A stretch of 25,951 nt of DNA, taken from positions 338,460 to 364,410 of the forward strand of contig KN834760.1 in the NCBI GenBank assembly GCA_000827265.1. Reading direction: 5' to 3'. Numbering within the stretch: position 1 is the stretch's first letter; each line of letters starts with the position of its first letter. This DNA comes from Collybiopsis luxurians FD-317 M1 (Eukaryota; Basidiomycota; Agaricomycetes; Agaricales; Omphalotaceae). The notes below the pieces were generated by a model. That model saw only the letters and a program-made list of their open reading frames with translations, had not been told where the DNA came from and searched no databases. Positions 1-9,914 of this stretch are shown here, piece after piece. Made by a program: the position numbers and the translations under genes.

Positions 1-3000
1 GTGGATCAATTGGCTTTAGTATTGGGACTTTACAGCATAAGTCCTTAATGTTCTGAAAGCACACATTATGAATGTCTCGCCAAAAGAATGGCTGACCATT
101 CTTAGACATTTCAGATAGAGGAGTAGTCCATGCTGAGATATCAGGTAAGAAATGTGCAAGGTAATTGACCAATCCTAGAAACTTCTGAATCTCATGATAG
201 TTTCTAGGTGTTTGCCAATTTCGGATCTGTGCCAGCCTGTCAGCATCAGCATGAAGACCCTTGTCATCAATAAGATGTCCAAGACAGTCCATAACTTCAG
301 CATACAGCTGGACTTTGCTGGCTTTCAAGTATAACTGCTGTTCTCGCAGTTTGTCAAATACTAATTGTAAATGTTGTTCATGTTCTTCAATTGAATCACT
401 GAACACAAAGATGTCGTCAAGGTAAACATGCATGAATATACCAATATAATCTCTGAATATGGTATTCATGAGCCTCTGAAAAGTTGAAGGTGCATTGCAA
501 TCTCCTTGTTGCATAGTTGTGCTAACAAAAGTTCTGGCAACACTTGCAAATGCATTCTTCCAAACATCCTTTTCAATAACTCAGATCTGTTTATATGCAT
601 CCAATAGATCAATTTTTGATCTTAATTTTTTGCTTGCAACTTGCATGTGAACTCTATCCTGATCAGGTAAGGGTGTTACATCCTTTTCTGTATTCAGGTT
701 TCACTCCCTATAGTCTATAGTGACTCGGAGTGTACCATCCTTTTTTGGGATGCATAACATTGGTGCAGCTTGTTGCACTGACATGGGTTTCCACCAGCCT
801 GCACGCACATACTTGGCAATTTTCTCACCAAGCTGACTACGAAGTGAGTCTGGGCAATGAGGTAAGTAATATCTATATTTCTTGTTCTCATCAATTAAAG
901 GTATTGAGTGATTGACTTCATGAAATGGAGGCATCTTTTCCGGCACTCCACTCATGATGTCTTTACAGCTGTTAATCCATTTTTTGCGAAGCCTAGGTAT
1001 ATCTTCTTCAGTGTATGGAGTTTGATCTGATATTAATAATTCATTAGATATTCTTTGTGCAAACAGATTAGCACTTTCTCTAAGTGCTTCAACTGGTTTG
1101 ACTATATCTGATAACAATTTGGGTTTAATTTCATTGAGTGATTGACCCAAATGTTTAGCTTCCATAAATTCATGCAGTAAGTACTGCATTTTATGTAAGT
1201 TTCTATTGAAGTTTGGGTCAGAGTATTTGCCTGACATTACTTCATCAATCATTTTTTCCATATCTTCCACAGTAATCTTGTCTTCTGGATCAAGTAGTAC
1301 AGGGAGCAAGTAACTGAGTGAAGGGTTTCTGTTGAAATCATCTTCATCTTCGATTTCTTTAACAGTTGTATGTGGTCTTTTCCAGATCGGTACAACTTTA
1401 TCTGGACTAGCAGTATTTTTGGCTAGTCATTTCAAAATTTGATCATTTTCTATTGGGTCTTTAGCTAACCCATACTTACAAGGTCATTGTCTGACTTCAA
1501 TTTCCTCATCTTTCCTTATTTGGATATCTGCATGCACATTTTTGGCACTTCATCTAGTGAGTTCTCTCACTTCCTCCCCCTCAGAAAGAGTGGGGATCGA
1601 TTCTCCACTTACTCTGACCTTGTTATTTTCAAAGTCAAGTGAGATGCCATGCTTGTGCATGAAAACTGTGCTGAGCACAACATCATATCTATCTACATTA
1701 GCAATATCAAAGTAATCTTCATCTTTGATTTGTTTGCTAATGAGATAAGGAGCTATGCAGCCATAAGTGATTTGTGAATGGCTTCCCTTTGTGCCAAGCT
1801 GTAATGTAATTAGATTCTCCAGCTGGAACATTTTCAATTGAGCTACTCGAGCAAAATCTGGACTAATGGCATCAGCAGTACTGCCACTATCAAACAGGGC
1901 AAATGCTTTGACACCATTAATCTCAATGAAAGCAGCATGACAGTGATTTTCAGCTGCTGAACAATGAGGTCAGTTACCAGTGCATGGTGAGTGCTTCTTG
2001 GCTGGTTCTTTCATTGCCTTGAAGCCCCCATCATCAGTTGGTTGCATTGAACAAAGAAATTCTTGGAATTCAAGTGTTTCTACATCATCTGATGCAGCCA
2101 TACTCTCAAGTTCATCTAGGGAGTGTATTGAACATATAGAATCTGAATCAGAGTGTGTATTCATTGCTCCAAATCGTTCTGGGTAGACAACAATATCACC
2201 ATCATCTGATGGTGTAGGTGAGTGAGCTCTCATCATTCCTAACTGCTCATCACCTGTATAATTATCATCTATGGGGTCACTCTCATACTGAGAGCCTCCC
2301 CATTGATCTCCCTGTTCAGAGGCAGCCTCATCATTTTGAGGGCTTTGATCATATCGATCCCATACATCTTGTTGATGTATTTCAGGTTCTAATTTATAAC
2401 TCTCATCAGCTGTATATTTCTCAACTGACATTTTGAATAGATGAACACTCTGCGAGTTACCGTCTTTATCTACCATGCGGAAAACCCGTTCATTTAATTT
2501 TCCTTTAGCTTTGCAAACTGGATCACCACGGTAGTGTCCAGATTTGCCACAATCCCAACAAACACCATATGGCTGAGTCCTGGGCCATTGTCCAGGTGCA
2601 GGGTCTGGTGTTTTTGGGTGTCTCAGTGGGTGCATAAATTCTCGTCTAGGAACTGAATGCTCCTTCACAGTATACCGACGTTGATCTACAATTTGTAATT
2701 GTTTAGGTGAACATGGTCTGTGATTGATATTATGAGTTTCCTGTTTGGAACTCAAATTATTTTTGTTTCTATTATCATTACTAGTAGAAGCACTGGTCTG
2801 AGCATTGCGGGATGCCTTGGTTTTTGCATAGTAAGTATATGCACCATTGCCTTTTTCCCATTTGATTGCAGCCTGCATAATATCATTGATTGACGATCTT
2901 TCAGCAGTGACAGTATGTGTCATTTCCTGGCTCATAGCTGTAGGCGGGATTATGAAGAGTTGACATTTGAATGTATAAACGTCAGGTGGGTTAGGCATGC

Positions 3001-4851
3001 ATCTAGCAAATCGTACTAATTTGCTGAATACTCCTTTAATTCCACTTGTAGAGGAATATTGAACATTGTGAAAGCGATCTGCTACAGTTGTAAGTGATGC
3101 TTCATGAATAAATCATTTGAATAATCCACACAATACTTGTGTGAATGTAGGATGGCCAGTAAGTGTGTCATAATCAATTCCAAATGAATCTGAAACTTGT
3201 TCGACTACATCATTGTACCAATCTCTAGCCTCTCCTCATAAAAATGATGATAGTGTGTTTACTTGCTGTATATCAACAGCAGTGATCACCCACCATTGAT
3301 GTGATTCACTGAATCGTGATTCGGGTCCACACTGATCAGCTATATTAAGCCATCTGATCAATGAGCGAATCCATGTATCAAATTTAATGACATCCTCATC
3401 ACCATAAAATATTCTGGCTTAGGAATATTCTGTAAAATAGCTTTCTGGGCATTGTTATTTCCAGTAGCAGGCTTATTTATTAGATGATAGTTTACAAGGT
3501 CAATGTAGACATGTAAAATAGCATCCAAACATTCTTCTTCGGAAATGTTTTTAGGTTTGTATGCAAAATACTCACCTACTCCAGCTAAGGTTCTCGGATT
3601 GTATGGAGCAGGCATAGTGAGAGCTCGATTCCTCGAGTTATGGGAATGATAACTATCATTATCATGTGGGTCACCATTTCTGTCTGGTCTATCATCAGGA
3701 GGTTCTGGCAAATTGCCTCCACCTCCTCCTCTTCCACCATTACCACCATTACCACCATTCCTTCAGTGTGGTGGTGGGTTTCTTGGCAGTCCATTTGGAT
3801 TGTTACCCCTTCTGGGTGGTGGATCATTATTGTCATCACCATCTGGGTCACCATTAGGATCTTCCAGGTTAGATGCAACTATACCCACTCTTTGTCCACA
3901 TTGGTCAGAGTGTTGACGGTGGGTATCTTCTGCTGAAAATGGTACAGGAAATTGTCTTCTGTAGGGAACAATTTCAGCTTCTGTAATAGGCTGATAATGT
4001 AATTTGGTGTTAGAATTCTCTCGAGATATCACCACATTTTCATTTATGTCCAATCGTACATCTTGATCATTGATGTATGTGAAACTATATTTGTCTAAAT
4101 CCAATTCACACAAGTATTGTAAAATAATATGGCGGCGTAATTGTCTTTCATATTCTAAGTACTGGGCTGTAGTAGCCATAGCATTAGAAATATGAGAGGG
4201 TGCTCTAGTATGCTGTGTACCTTGTGTTTTAGATACACCAGTACTAGCTTGATTTGGATATCTTTCCAGATTCTTTCCCTTCGCATTTGTGGCTGAGTTT
4301 ACTGCTGTATTAGGCAGTTTATCAACTGTATTCATTGTATTTACTACAGATGCACTATTTTGCACATACAACGATGGCTTCCCTTGACCCTGGAATGGTC
4401 TCGGGAATTTGGGAGCTACTTCCTCTTGGGTTGCCATATGGTCAGGTCCCTGACGACTCTCATAGCATCTCATTTGCTCAATTGTCTCTGCTGCTGACAA
4501 ATTTGCAGGCTGAGAACCATGCGGATGCCTAGTTGACATTGACTTGTTTGACCCTCTCTCTGAACTAGCATTTATCTGATGTGGTTCAGGGGATGGTGGT
4601 GGTGGTGGAAGAGAAACACTCGCTGACACATTGCAAGGATTATGTGGGGCAGATGGGGCTAGAGAGAAAAGTGAATTTTTCCCTTGAGAATGGCCTGATA
4701 CTGACTGTGTGGGTCTAGGTATCTGGCTCAGCTTATGAACTGGGGACTGGAGATTTGACACTGTGGATGGTGGTCCCATGTGAATCAGCAGTCGAGACGA
4801 CAATGTCTCTTGCCTTGGCGGCTGTGTGCGCGGCGTCTCCATTGTAGACAT
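1..4851 (-). pseudogene. gag-protease-RT polyprotein of the Gypsy element (interrupted)
   Basis: One long reading frame from an ATG at 4851 in a good Kozak context (CACCATG). A Pro/Ser/Gln-rich N-terminus leads to a Gly-Asn-rich linker (around 3720-3765), then a retrotransposon Gag core with GEARDWYNDVVEQ (around 3195-3235). Next come a CCHC zinc knuckle, CWDC-X4-H-X6-C (around 2515-2570, with the last spacing longer than the usual X4), and a retropepsin motif, ALFDSGSTAD (around 1870-1905). The RT has WWKPMSVQQAAPMLCIPKKDG (split here only by motif naming), VTIDYRE and the catalytic YLDD (around 425-440). Nine in-frame stops are all TGA: 581, 701, 1427, 1484, 1550, 1970, 3113, 3236 and 3763 (left base on the plus strand). 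A one-base frameshift lies at about 3412-3420. The left end is cut by the window. Confidence 0.88.
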
Positions 4852-5055
4852 GGTGATCTTTTTGGCAGACAACAGCAGCGATGGAATAGTGGAGAAAAAA
4901 AATGGTAAATTCTGTAGACCTACTAGAGCTGCTGTTTGGAAGTGTGTCTGAATAAGGGGAACCACTGGATTCCCAACTTCAAGGCTATTACCTTCACCTC
5001 AAGTCATAAACTTACCTGAGGGTGCAGTACCGCAGGTGAGTTCCAATCACTATTC

Positions 5056-5298
5056 CTGTAAAGTTAGCATGCCCTTTAGGACAACAACTGCACATTAAAA
5101 AAAGTGTAAAGCGGGTATCTTACTGGGCCCAGTGCCCAAGACCTAACGTAGACAGGTTTTATAGATGTCTGTAGGTACAGGCTATGTAGGTGATGGTAAG
5201 AAGTTTTTTGATTTTCTTACAATAATGGCCAGTACGGCCTTATATACAAATGTTCGTGTATATTAAGTAATGTACACTTAAAAAGGAATAGTACCTAC
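5056..5298 (-). other. putative intron in the retroelement leader
   Basis: On the minus strand a GTAGGT donor (5298-5293) is followed 243 nt later by GCTAACTTTACAG (5068-5056), a strong fungal branch point and acceptor. A short segment follows, then a perfect GTAAGT donor at 5015-5010, suggesting a second intron before the gag ATG. I could not find an acceptor that joins all parts in one frame, so the splicing model is incomplete. Confidence 0.4.
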
Positions 5299-5823
5299 CG
5301 TAGGAGGACATGCCATTACAGGATGCATTGGAGTGTGGAAGGGATGTGTCAAACTCACACCCACATTGAAGCCTCAAGGATCTTCCAGGGAACAAGTTAA
5401 TTCCAATAAATGAATTGCTTCTTGTTCCCTTCTCTTTTTGAGAGTTATTGGGGCACTTTGAGTTGGCCTCATGGCTAGCCTCAAGTCAGCTCTAGCTGCC
5501 ATATGATATAGCTGACCTCACTGGGAATGACTCAAAACATATGGCATCGAGACTAGGTGTCCCAGAACATGAGAAGACCCAGGTTCAACAGGATTTTCCA
5601 GGTTGAACAGGTCTCTCTTGTTATGTTCCAAAATTTCCCCCATTCTTGAGGGGATGGCACCTCTCGCTGGTGCTGATGAAACTGAATGGGCATCCAGTGT
5701 AGGAGCTCCACATTGCTCCTCTTGTCTCTGGAACCTTGTAGCTCTAGCTGCTCTTTGGCATTCTTGTTCCTGGCACTGTCTTTCTTGTTCACTTACAAAA
5801 TGTTTTGCAGATTCCCCAGACAT
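5278..5823 (-). pseudogene. leader ORF upstream of gag, with two in-frame TGA
   Basis: The frame starts with an ATG at 5823 and runs to a TAA at 5278-5280, about 181 codons. It is broken only by TGA at 5518-5520 and 5374-5376, again at positions where CGA would give arginine. The product is hydrophilic, with a Glu/Gln/Arg-rich coiled-coil-like stretch near the start (EQERQCQEQECQRAARA), and shows no domain I recognise. It lies between the PBS-like site and gag. A GTAGGT donor (5293-5298) lies within its end and a good branch/acceptor lies at 5056-5068, so it may be an upstream exon of gag rather than a separate protein. The shared decay pattern argues that it was once coding and belongs to the element. 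Function unknown. Confidence 0.5.
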
Positions 5824-5855
5824 CTCAGTGATGGAGAGAATGCTGTTATTTTGTT

Positions 5856-5873
5856 AGGACCTTTGCTACCTTT
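5856..5873 (-). other. possible primer binding site
   Basis: The minus strand reads AAAGGTAGCAAAGGTCCT directly after a TAACAACA that could end the LTR. GGTAGC resembles the start of tRNA-primed sites, but the expected first TGG is changed to AAGG. It is placed by position and partial resemblance only. Confidence 0.3.
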
Positions 5874-5916
5874 TGTTGTTAGAAGCTTGTAGTAGGTTCA
5901 GTGAATAGGAAAGTAT

Positions 5917-5922
5917 TTTATT
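5917..5922 (-). promoter_or_regulatory. poly(A) signal in the putative LTR
   Basis: AATAAA on the minus strand, about 420 nt downstream of the TATA box and some 40 nt before the proposed inner LTR end. This is where the R/U5 poly(A) signal of an LTR would lie. Confidence 0.35.
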
Positions 5923-6363
5923 ATGCCACAGCCGAGACAAAATATGTGATGGGGAGTCACTATGTACAACAGGTGAACAAGTCCTGTACAGTTTGTGTAT
6001 TAATTCAAGAGGAGTGTTCCTCAGGTGTTGACTGTCAAGCCTAGTAGCTCAGTGCAACTAGAGATTGAGAGTCAGAGAACTCATTAAGACAGTATCAACA
6101 AGGGTTGACTCAAAAGTTTTGTGACTTGGTGTCTGTTTACCTTACAAGATGGAGTATTCAAAAGACTACAGCAGTCAAATAGTCTTGTTGATTGGTTCAA
6201 CAAGTGAGAGGGAGATAGGCCAGTGACTCAGTGTCAATGAGGTTTGCCCAACTCAGTGTTAAGCAGAATAGTATCAGAATCTAGTGAACAAGAAGACAAA
6301 AACAACACAGATCAAGATAGTTCAGGTAATAACAGCATTATTGTGAGAGATGTAGGTATGAGG

Positions 6364-6371
6364 CTTTTATA
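6364..6371 (-). promoter_or_regulatory. TATA box of the putative LTR
   Basis: The minus strand reads GAGTATAAAAGCC, a strong TATA element pointing towards the leader ORF and gag. Transcription would be expected to start about 30 nt downstream, near 6335. Confidence 0.5.
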
Positions 6372-6650
6372 CTCCTGCGGGAAGACATGAAGCTATATGG
6401 GACCAAATGATACATTGGTTATTGAGAGGTATGGTAAGTGGATGGGTTACAAAGAGTGAAGAAAATGAATTGGGGGCATAACAGTAGCTTAGTTCCATTG
6501 GACTGCATCTTCTCATATGCCATCAAAGCCTTGGAATTTCAATTGCAATATAATCCCATGATAGTTATACTGTATCCACCATTTAGTTTGAGTAATCAAT
6601 ATTATGAGACTAATACAAAATTGCCTGTCTAGGATCAGGTACAGAATTCA

Positions 6651-7309
6651 CCACCTCAAAAACTCGGCATTCCATTTCATTCCATGCACTTGTAAATATT
6701 CCTTTTCCTGTTATTTGGATTCCTCCCCCTTTCCACTACCACTTATGGACCCCTTGAACTGAATGCATAATTTCTTCTACCAGATATAACAGATTCTCCT
6801 TCCAAAATTGTGTATATGGTGCGAATTGGTCCCAGTGCATTGCTGATTTGTAGATACTAGTTGATAATGGGTTATAACAGTGATTAAGTAATGGTCCTAT
6901 TATTGCTGAATCTTATTTGAGCCCTATATGCCCAAGTCCAATGCCCTGGTCCACTTGTAGGTTGTGAGCCATTGCATCTTGTGCATCCCATGTATGGCTC
7001 AGGTGCTTGAACTGCTGGCACACAAATGAAATTATCAATGTCAACATATGTTGGAGTCAAGTCTTAAATTTATGAAGTGGGGTTGCTACTTCAGGTGTAA
7101 AGTAATGTTGATACCTTCTGGTTTGTTAAAATCTCCTTCTCTAACTCTTAGTAGTCTCTTACCAAAACAGAGAGAGGACTTTGTTACACACAATCAGCCC
7201 ATCATTCCAGGATATTAATCCATTCTAGTATTGCTGCAGCTTGGCTAGCTGCAAGTTGACTCACCTAGCTGCAGCTCTCACACTCAGCCAGCTCAATAGC
7301 TGAAATGAC
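6651..7309. other. non-coding stretch, possible LTR U3 remainder
   Basis: AT-rich with no convincing coding frame on either strand. It may partly be the outer LTR (U3). From about 7230 it becomes rich in AGCTGC/AGCTGG words, which recur to the right of the foldback element. Confidence 0.4.
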
Positions 7310-7540
7310 ATCAGGAAAAATAGGGTTGGACCTCAGGAAACCTAAGAAGAATAGGACACTTCAAGCACTTAGTTTACCTAGGCCATCCTCAGGTTACCTG
7401 AGGTTACCTGAGGTTACCTGAGGTTACCTGAGGTTACCTGAGGTTACCTGAGGTTACCTGAGGATGGTCTAGGTAAACTAAGTGTTTGAAGTGTCCTATT
7501 CTTCTTAGGTTTCCTGAGGTCCAACCCTATTTTTCCTGAT
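7310..7540. mobile_element. 231-bp foldback (MITE-like) element
   Basis: An 80-bp left arm (7310-7389) and right arm (7461-7540) are reverse complements with two mismatches, giving a stem of 78/80. The loop is one C plus seven tandem copies of AGGTTACCTG (7391-7460). The arms start ATCAGGAAAAATAGGG and end with the complement. No coding capacity, and no clear target-site duplication in the flanks. Non-autonomous foldback or MITE-type elements have this form; the family is not recognised. Both mismatches are transitions, so the arms were homogenised recently or the insertion is young. Confidence 0.85.
7391..7460. repeat. seven tandem copies of a 10-bp unit
   Basis: AGGTTACCTG is repeated seven times without change. 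Each unit contains GGTTACC, nearly self-complementary, so the loop of the foldback element can form further small hairpins. Confidence 0.95.
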
Positions 7541-8030
7541 GGAGCCAACTTGAAAAAGCTTTAGCTGACTTGAGCTGGAGTCAAGCCAACTTCAAGCTGG
7601 CTAGCTGGATGCAAAAAGCCCTTCAAAATCAATGTAGAATGCAATAAGGGTGCAAGTGAACAAAAAGTACAGGGTACTAAGCCTCAAATGAGTGTTTAGT
7701 GGATGCTGTGGACTGACATAGTTACATTGCCTGATGTAATGACATGAGTGACATGGCACAGTGTAGTGACATGCAACAGTGTTTGGATACAGTAGTGACA
7801 TGGCAAAATTCTCTCATTGGCCTGTAATTTGAATGCAATCTCAAAATGCAAGTTGATTAAAAGTTGTAGCTGTATTTTTTGCAGGAAAGTACTTTGATAC
7901 AGATATTAAATATCCATGCATTTTTCAGTAGAAGCAAAGACTAATGCAAGAAAGGGTCTTCAGTGAACCAAAAGATGAAATGTGAGATCTAAAGTAAATT
8001 TCTGGATGATTGTAAGGCAATTGACAGTCG
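7541..8030. other. non-coding, AGCTGG-rich then AT-rich
   Basis: From 7541 to about 7612 there are repeated AGCTGG/AGCTGA/GAGCTGGAG words like those at 7230-7300, suggesting that the foldback element is nested in an older repeat. The rest (to 8030) is AT-rich and holds no gene I can support. Confidence 0.4.
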
Positions 8031-8180
8031 AGCTGGTAGGAGTCGACTGTGAGCCAGCTCCAAGCCGCGCCATTCAGCTTGGAGCTGTGGGAAGCTGGCT
8101 CACATGAGGGCTGACCGGCTCGGCTCCAGCCCCTAATCAGCTCCGGCTATTAGCCGGCTTATTCGCGAGCCACGGCAACA
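8025..8180. repeat. GC-rich hairpin repeat (AGCTCC/GAGCCGGCT words)
   Basis: AGCTCCAAGC (8056-8065) pairs with GCTTGGAGCT (8077-8086). GAGCCAGCT (8051-8059) pairs with AGCTGGCTC (8093-8101), so two alternative stems share a base. Further CCGGCTCGGCTC and TAGCCGGCT words follow to about 8160, ending in GAGCCACGGCAACAC. It looks like a short non-autonomous repeat. The AGCTGG-rich pieces around the foldback element may be CpG-depleted relatives. Confidence 0.5.
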
Positions 8181-9017
8181 CTAATCCATTCCATATCAAG
8201 ATTCATGTTTCTTTTCTTTTTTCAATTACAGCCAAAAGGAATCTGGAAATTTGCAATTTCTCATCAGGGTCCGATTGGCTTCCAAAGTTGCAATTATTTA
8301 TTATTCATGTCTTCAATTTTCCTGCATTTATTCTAAAATAAAACAGTCATAAGTTTGTCCATTTTGTGTAATGCTCTTGATTCAACTTTTGGTGTCACCT
8401 GCAGTGGCAGTTGGAGTAGGATCGGGACTGAAGAAGGCCCTGAAGGCTTGAGAGGCCTAAGAGGCATGGGTACATCTCAGTAGCCTACTTGCTCACAAGT
8501 TCAATTGGTTGTACTTTAAATATGAGCTGCAGCTAGGTTTCAAACTGAGGAAGAAATGCCCTTGAGCTGGGTCACCACAACTCTAGGTCCCCAAGTGCTG
8601 ACCACAAGGAGGAGGTTAGGGGATTCATGTAGTATTCATCGCAAGCAAACAACCATTTATGTCGTAATGAAAGTGAATCACATTGGGCCTAGTCCTACCT
8701 TTACTCCTAATCTATATACAACGCGCATCACATTCCATATATCATATATGTACACATTTTTCGTTTGTCCATTTTCATCTCTCGCTATACAGTACTCTAC
8801 ACCTTGTTACTTCTTTTACGTGATGTACAGCCTGAGCAACTTTTGTTGTCGCCTGAGGCTCAAGAAAATATCCCTCACCACCCCACGAAGATGCTAAGAA
8901 TGGCAAAACATACACGCCAGTCCATAAAAACTATGCATTCATTCGATTTCGTTAACCTTCACTATGTCCTTCATCTGCGGTGCGTGCCGATGACAACGTA
9001 TCCTGTAGGTAGCCATA
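8181..9017. other. intergenic, no gene seen
   Basis: Short open frames occur (for example 8556-8897 on the plus strand), but they have no recognisable domain or intron-exon logic. The right end probably includes the 3' untranslated region of the minus-strand gene ending at 9018. Confidence 0.4.
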
Positions 9018-9211
9018 CTAATCTTCGTACTCTTCATCATCGCTAATCGCCTTTCTTTTCCCTTTGCCTTTGCTTGGTGATGATGGTACTGGCGAGTCCA
9101 GGGGAGGAGGAGGAGGTGGAGGCATTGAAGAAGCGTCTTCCTCGTCGTCTATGGGTGGGTCTGTGGCGACAATTGGGAGGGGTTTGCCTATACGCGTCGC
9201 GAGGTTATATG

Positions 9212-9244
<33 letters not shown>

Positions 9245-9914
9245 GAGGATCCCGTGTATACGATGCGACGCGTTCCAGTTGATGAGTTGACAAACAGATG
9301 GATGAACAATAGATAGATGGTGATCGAAGAGCATAATAAAAAGACGAACAAAAAAAAAAAAGATTTCATTATATTCGCATTCGAAACTAACGGATACACG
9401 GGGATAAACGGTAGGGAATCGAAAACAAATGCTTACCTTTATCATCTTTGAACTGCACATACAACACTTCCCAATTACCCAACCTAAGTTCCTGTATCGT
9501 CGCGTTTCCTCCCCCTCCCTCCGGATCAACATCCTCATCGCCCAAGACTTCGTATTCCCTCTTCTGCACTTGCCCTTGTGTACGTGGTTCCCGACTGGGT
9601 TTAACGTTGATGACGCGACATAGGTTGAATTCGTCTGTGCTGGTTATCTTTGGTGGGCCTTCTTCGTGTTCAGATTCGAGTTCTGGTTCTGGTTCCGAAG
9701 ACGAATGCGAGTCGAACGAGCTAAGAGCGGCCAAAGCGGATTCTTTCAATGAAGAGAGGGTAGTGGATGGAGGTACGGTGAGGAAAATGGTGGTTTTGTG
9801 TGTTCGGATTAGGATCTGATAGATTTTTGGAGAAGGTTTGGTGGGCTGTGGGTGGAGGAGATGAGCATTGACGGGGATTTGGGGGGTAAATACGCGATGA
9901 AACGAGCTTACCAT
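9018..9914 (-). CDS. conserved protein with probable ubiquitin-like N-terminus
   Basis: Three exons on the minus strand: 9912-9914 (ATG only), 9437-9845, 9018-9187. Introns are 9846-9911 (GTAAGC...CACAG) and 9188-9436 (GTAAGC...TATAG). They give 193 residues. An in-frame ATG at 9986 would add 24 residues with no intron change. The N-terminus (YQILIRTHKTTIFLTVPPS, then LSSLKESALAAL) has the beta-hairpin-plus-helix look of a ubiquitin-like fold; this is inference from pattern. An acidic Ser/Glu stretch follows, then GNWEVLYVQFKDDKGKPLPI across the second splice junction. A Pro/Ser-rich linker ends in a basic KGKGKRK next to an acidic tail (SDDEEYED), possibly a nuclear signal. The frame stays open through every junction, so it looks functional. 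Exact family not recognised. Confidence 0.75.
9213..9243. repeat. (GT)n microsatellite in an intron
   Basis: An almost pure GT run, about 15 units. On the coding (minus) strand it is (CA)n inside the second intron, about 25-55 nt upstream of the TATAG acceptor. Confidence 0.95.

Larger units (their letters stand above)
1..6650 (-). mobile_element. Ty3/Gypsy-type LTR retrotransposon, 5' part, decayed
   Basis: A minus-strand retroelement read right to left: putative 5' LTR, PBS-like stretch, leader ORF, gag, CCHC zinc knuckle, aspartic protease, reverse transcriptase. The left edge cuts it just after the RT thumb/connection region, so RNase H, integrase and the 3' LTR are outside. The order protease then RT, with an RT of the VTIDYRE...YLDD type followed by a FLGLVNYLAHFLPD segment, is the Ty3/Gypsy pattern rather than Ty1/Copia. 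The outer LTR boundary is not fixed: I set 6650 as a round limit, and a CAACA end near 7046 is an alternative. The copy cannot make full proteins as it stands (nine in-frame TGA stops and one frameshift in gag-pol). Confidence 0.88.
5874..6650 (-). repeat. putative 5' LTR (outer boundary uncertain)
   Basis: The inner end on the minus strand is TAACAACA, at 5874. The segment has minus-strand promoter and polyadenylation signals in LTR-like order (TATA at 6364-6371, AATAAA at 5917-5922) and no coding capacity. Only one LTR is in the window, so there is no second copy to align and the outer end is unproved. A TGTTGACA start on the minus strand, ending at about 7046, would give an LTR of roughly 1.17 kb. 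Confidence 0.4.

Noticed and set aside
581..3765. UGA as a sense codon in the retroelement
   Set aside because: Intact host genes here end normally (the complex I subunit uses TGA as its stop) and the CGA-to-TGA explanation is sufficient; kept only as a remote alternative.
3640..3936. Plus-strand frames rich in Trp/Ile or Pro opposite gag
   Set aside because: Antisense shadows of the Gly/Asn-rich gag linker; composition and overlap explain them.
8556..9046. Overlapping plus-strand frames of 90-113 codons
   Set aside because: No domain resemblance; two overlapping frames of similar length with no conservation clue are best read as chance.
9064..9316. Plus-strand frames across the GT microsatellite
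   Set aside because: Low-complexity shadows of the minus-strand gene; the repeated CV residues come only from the GT run.
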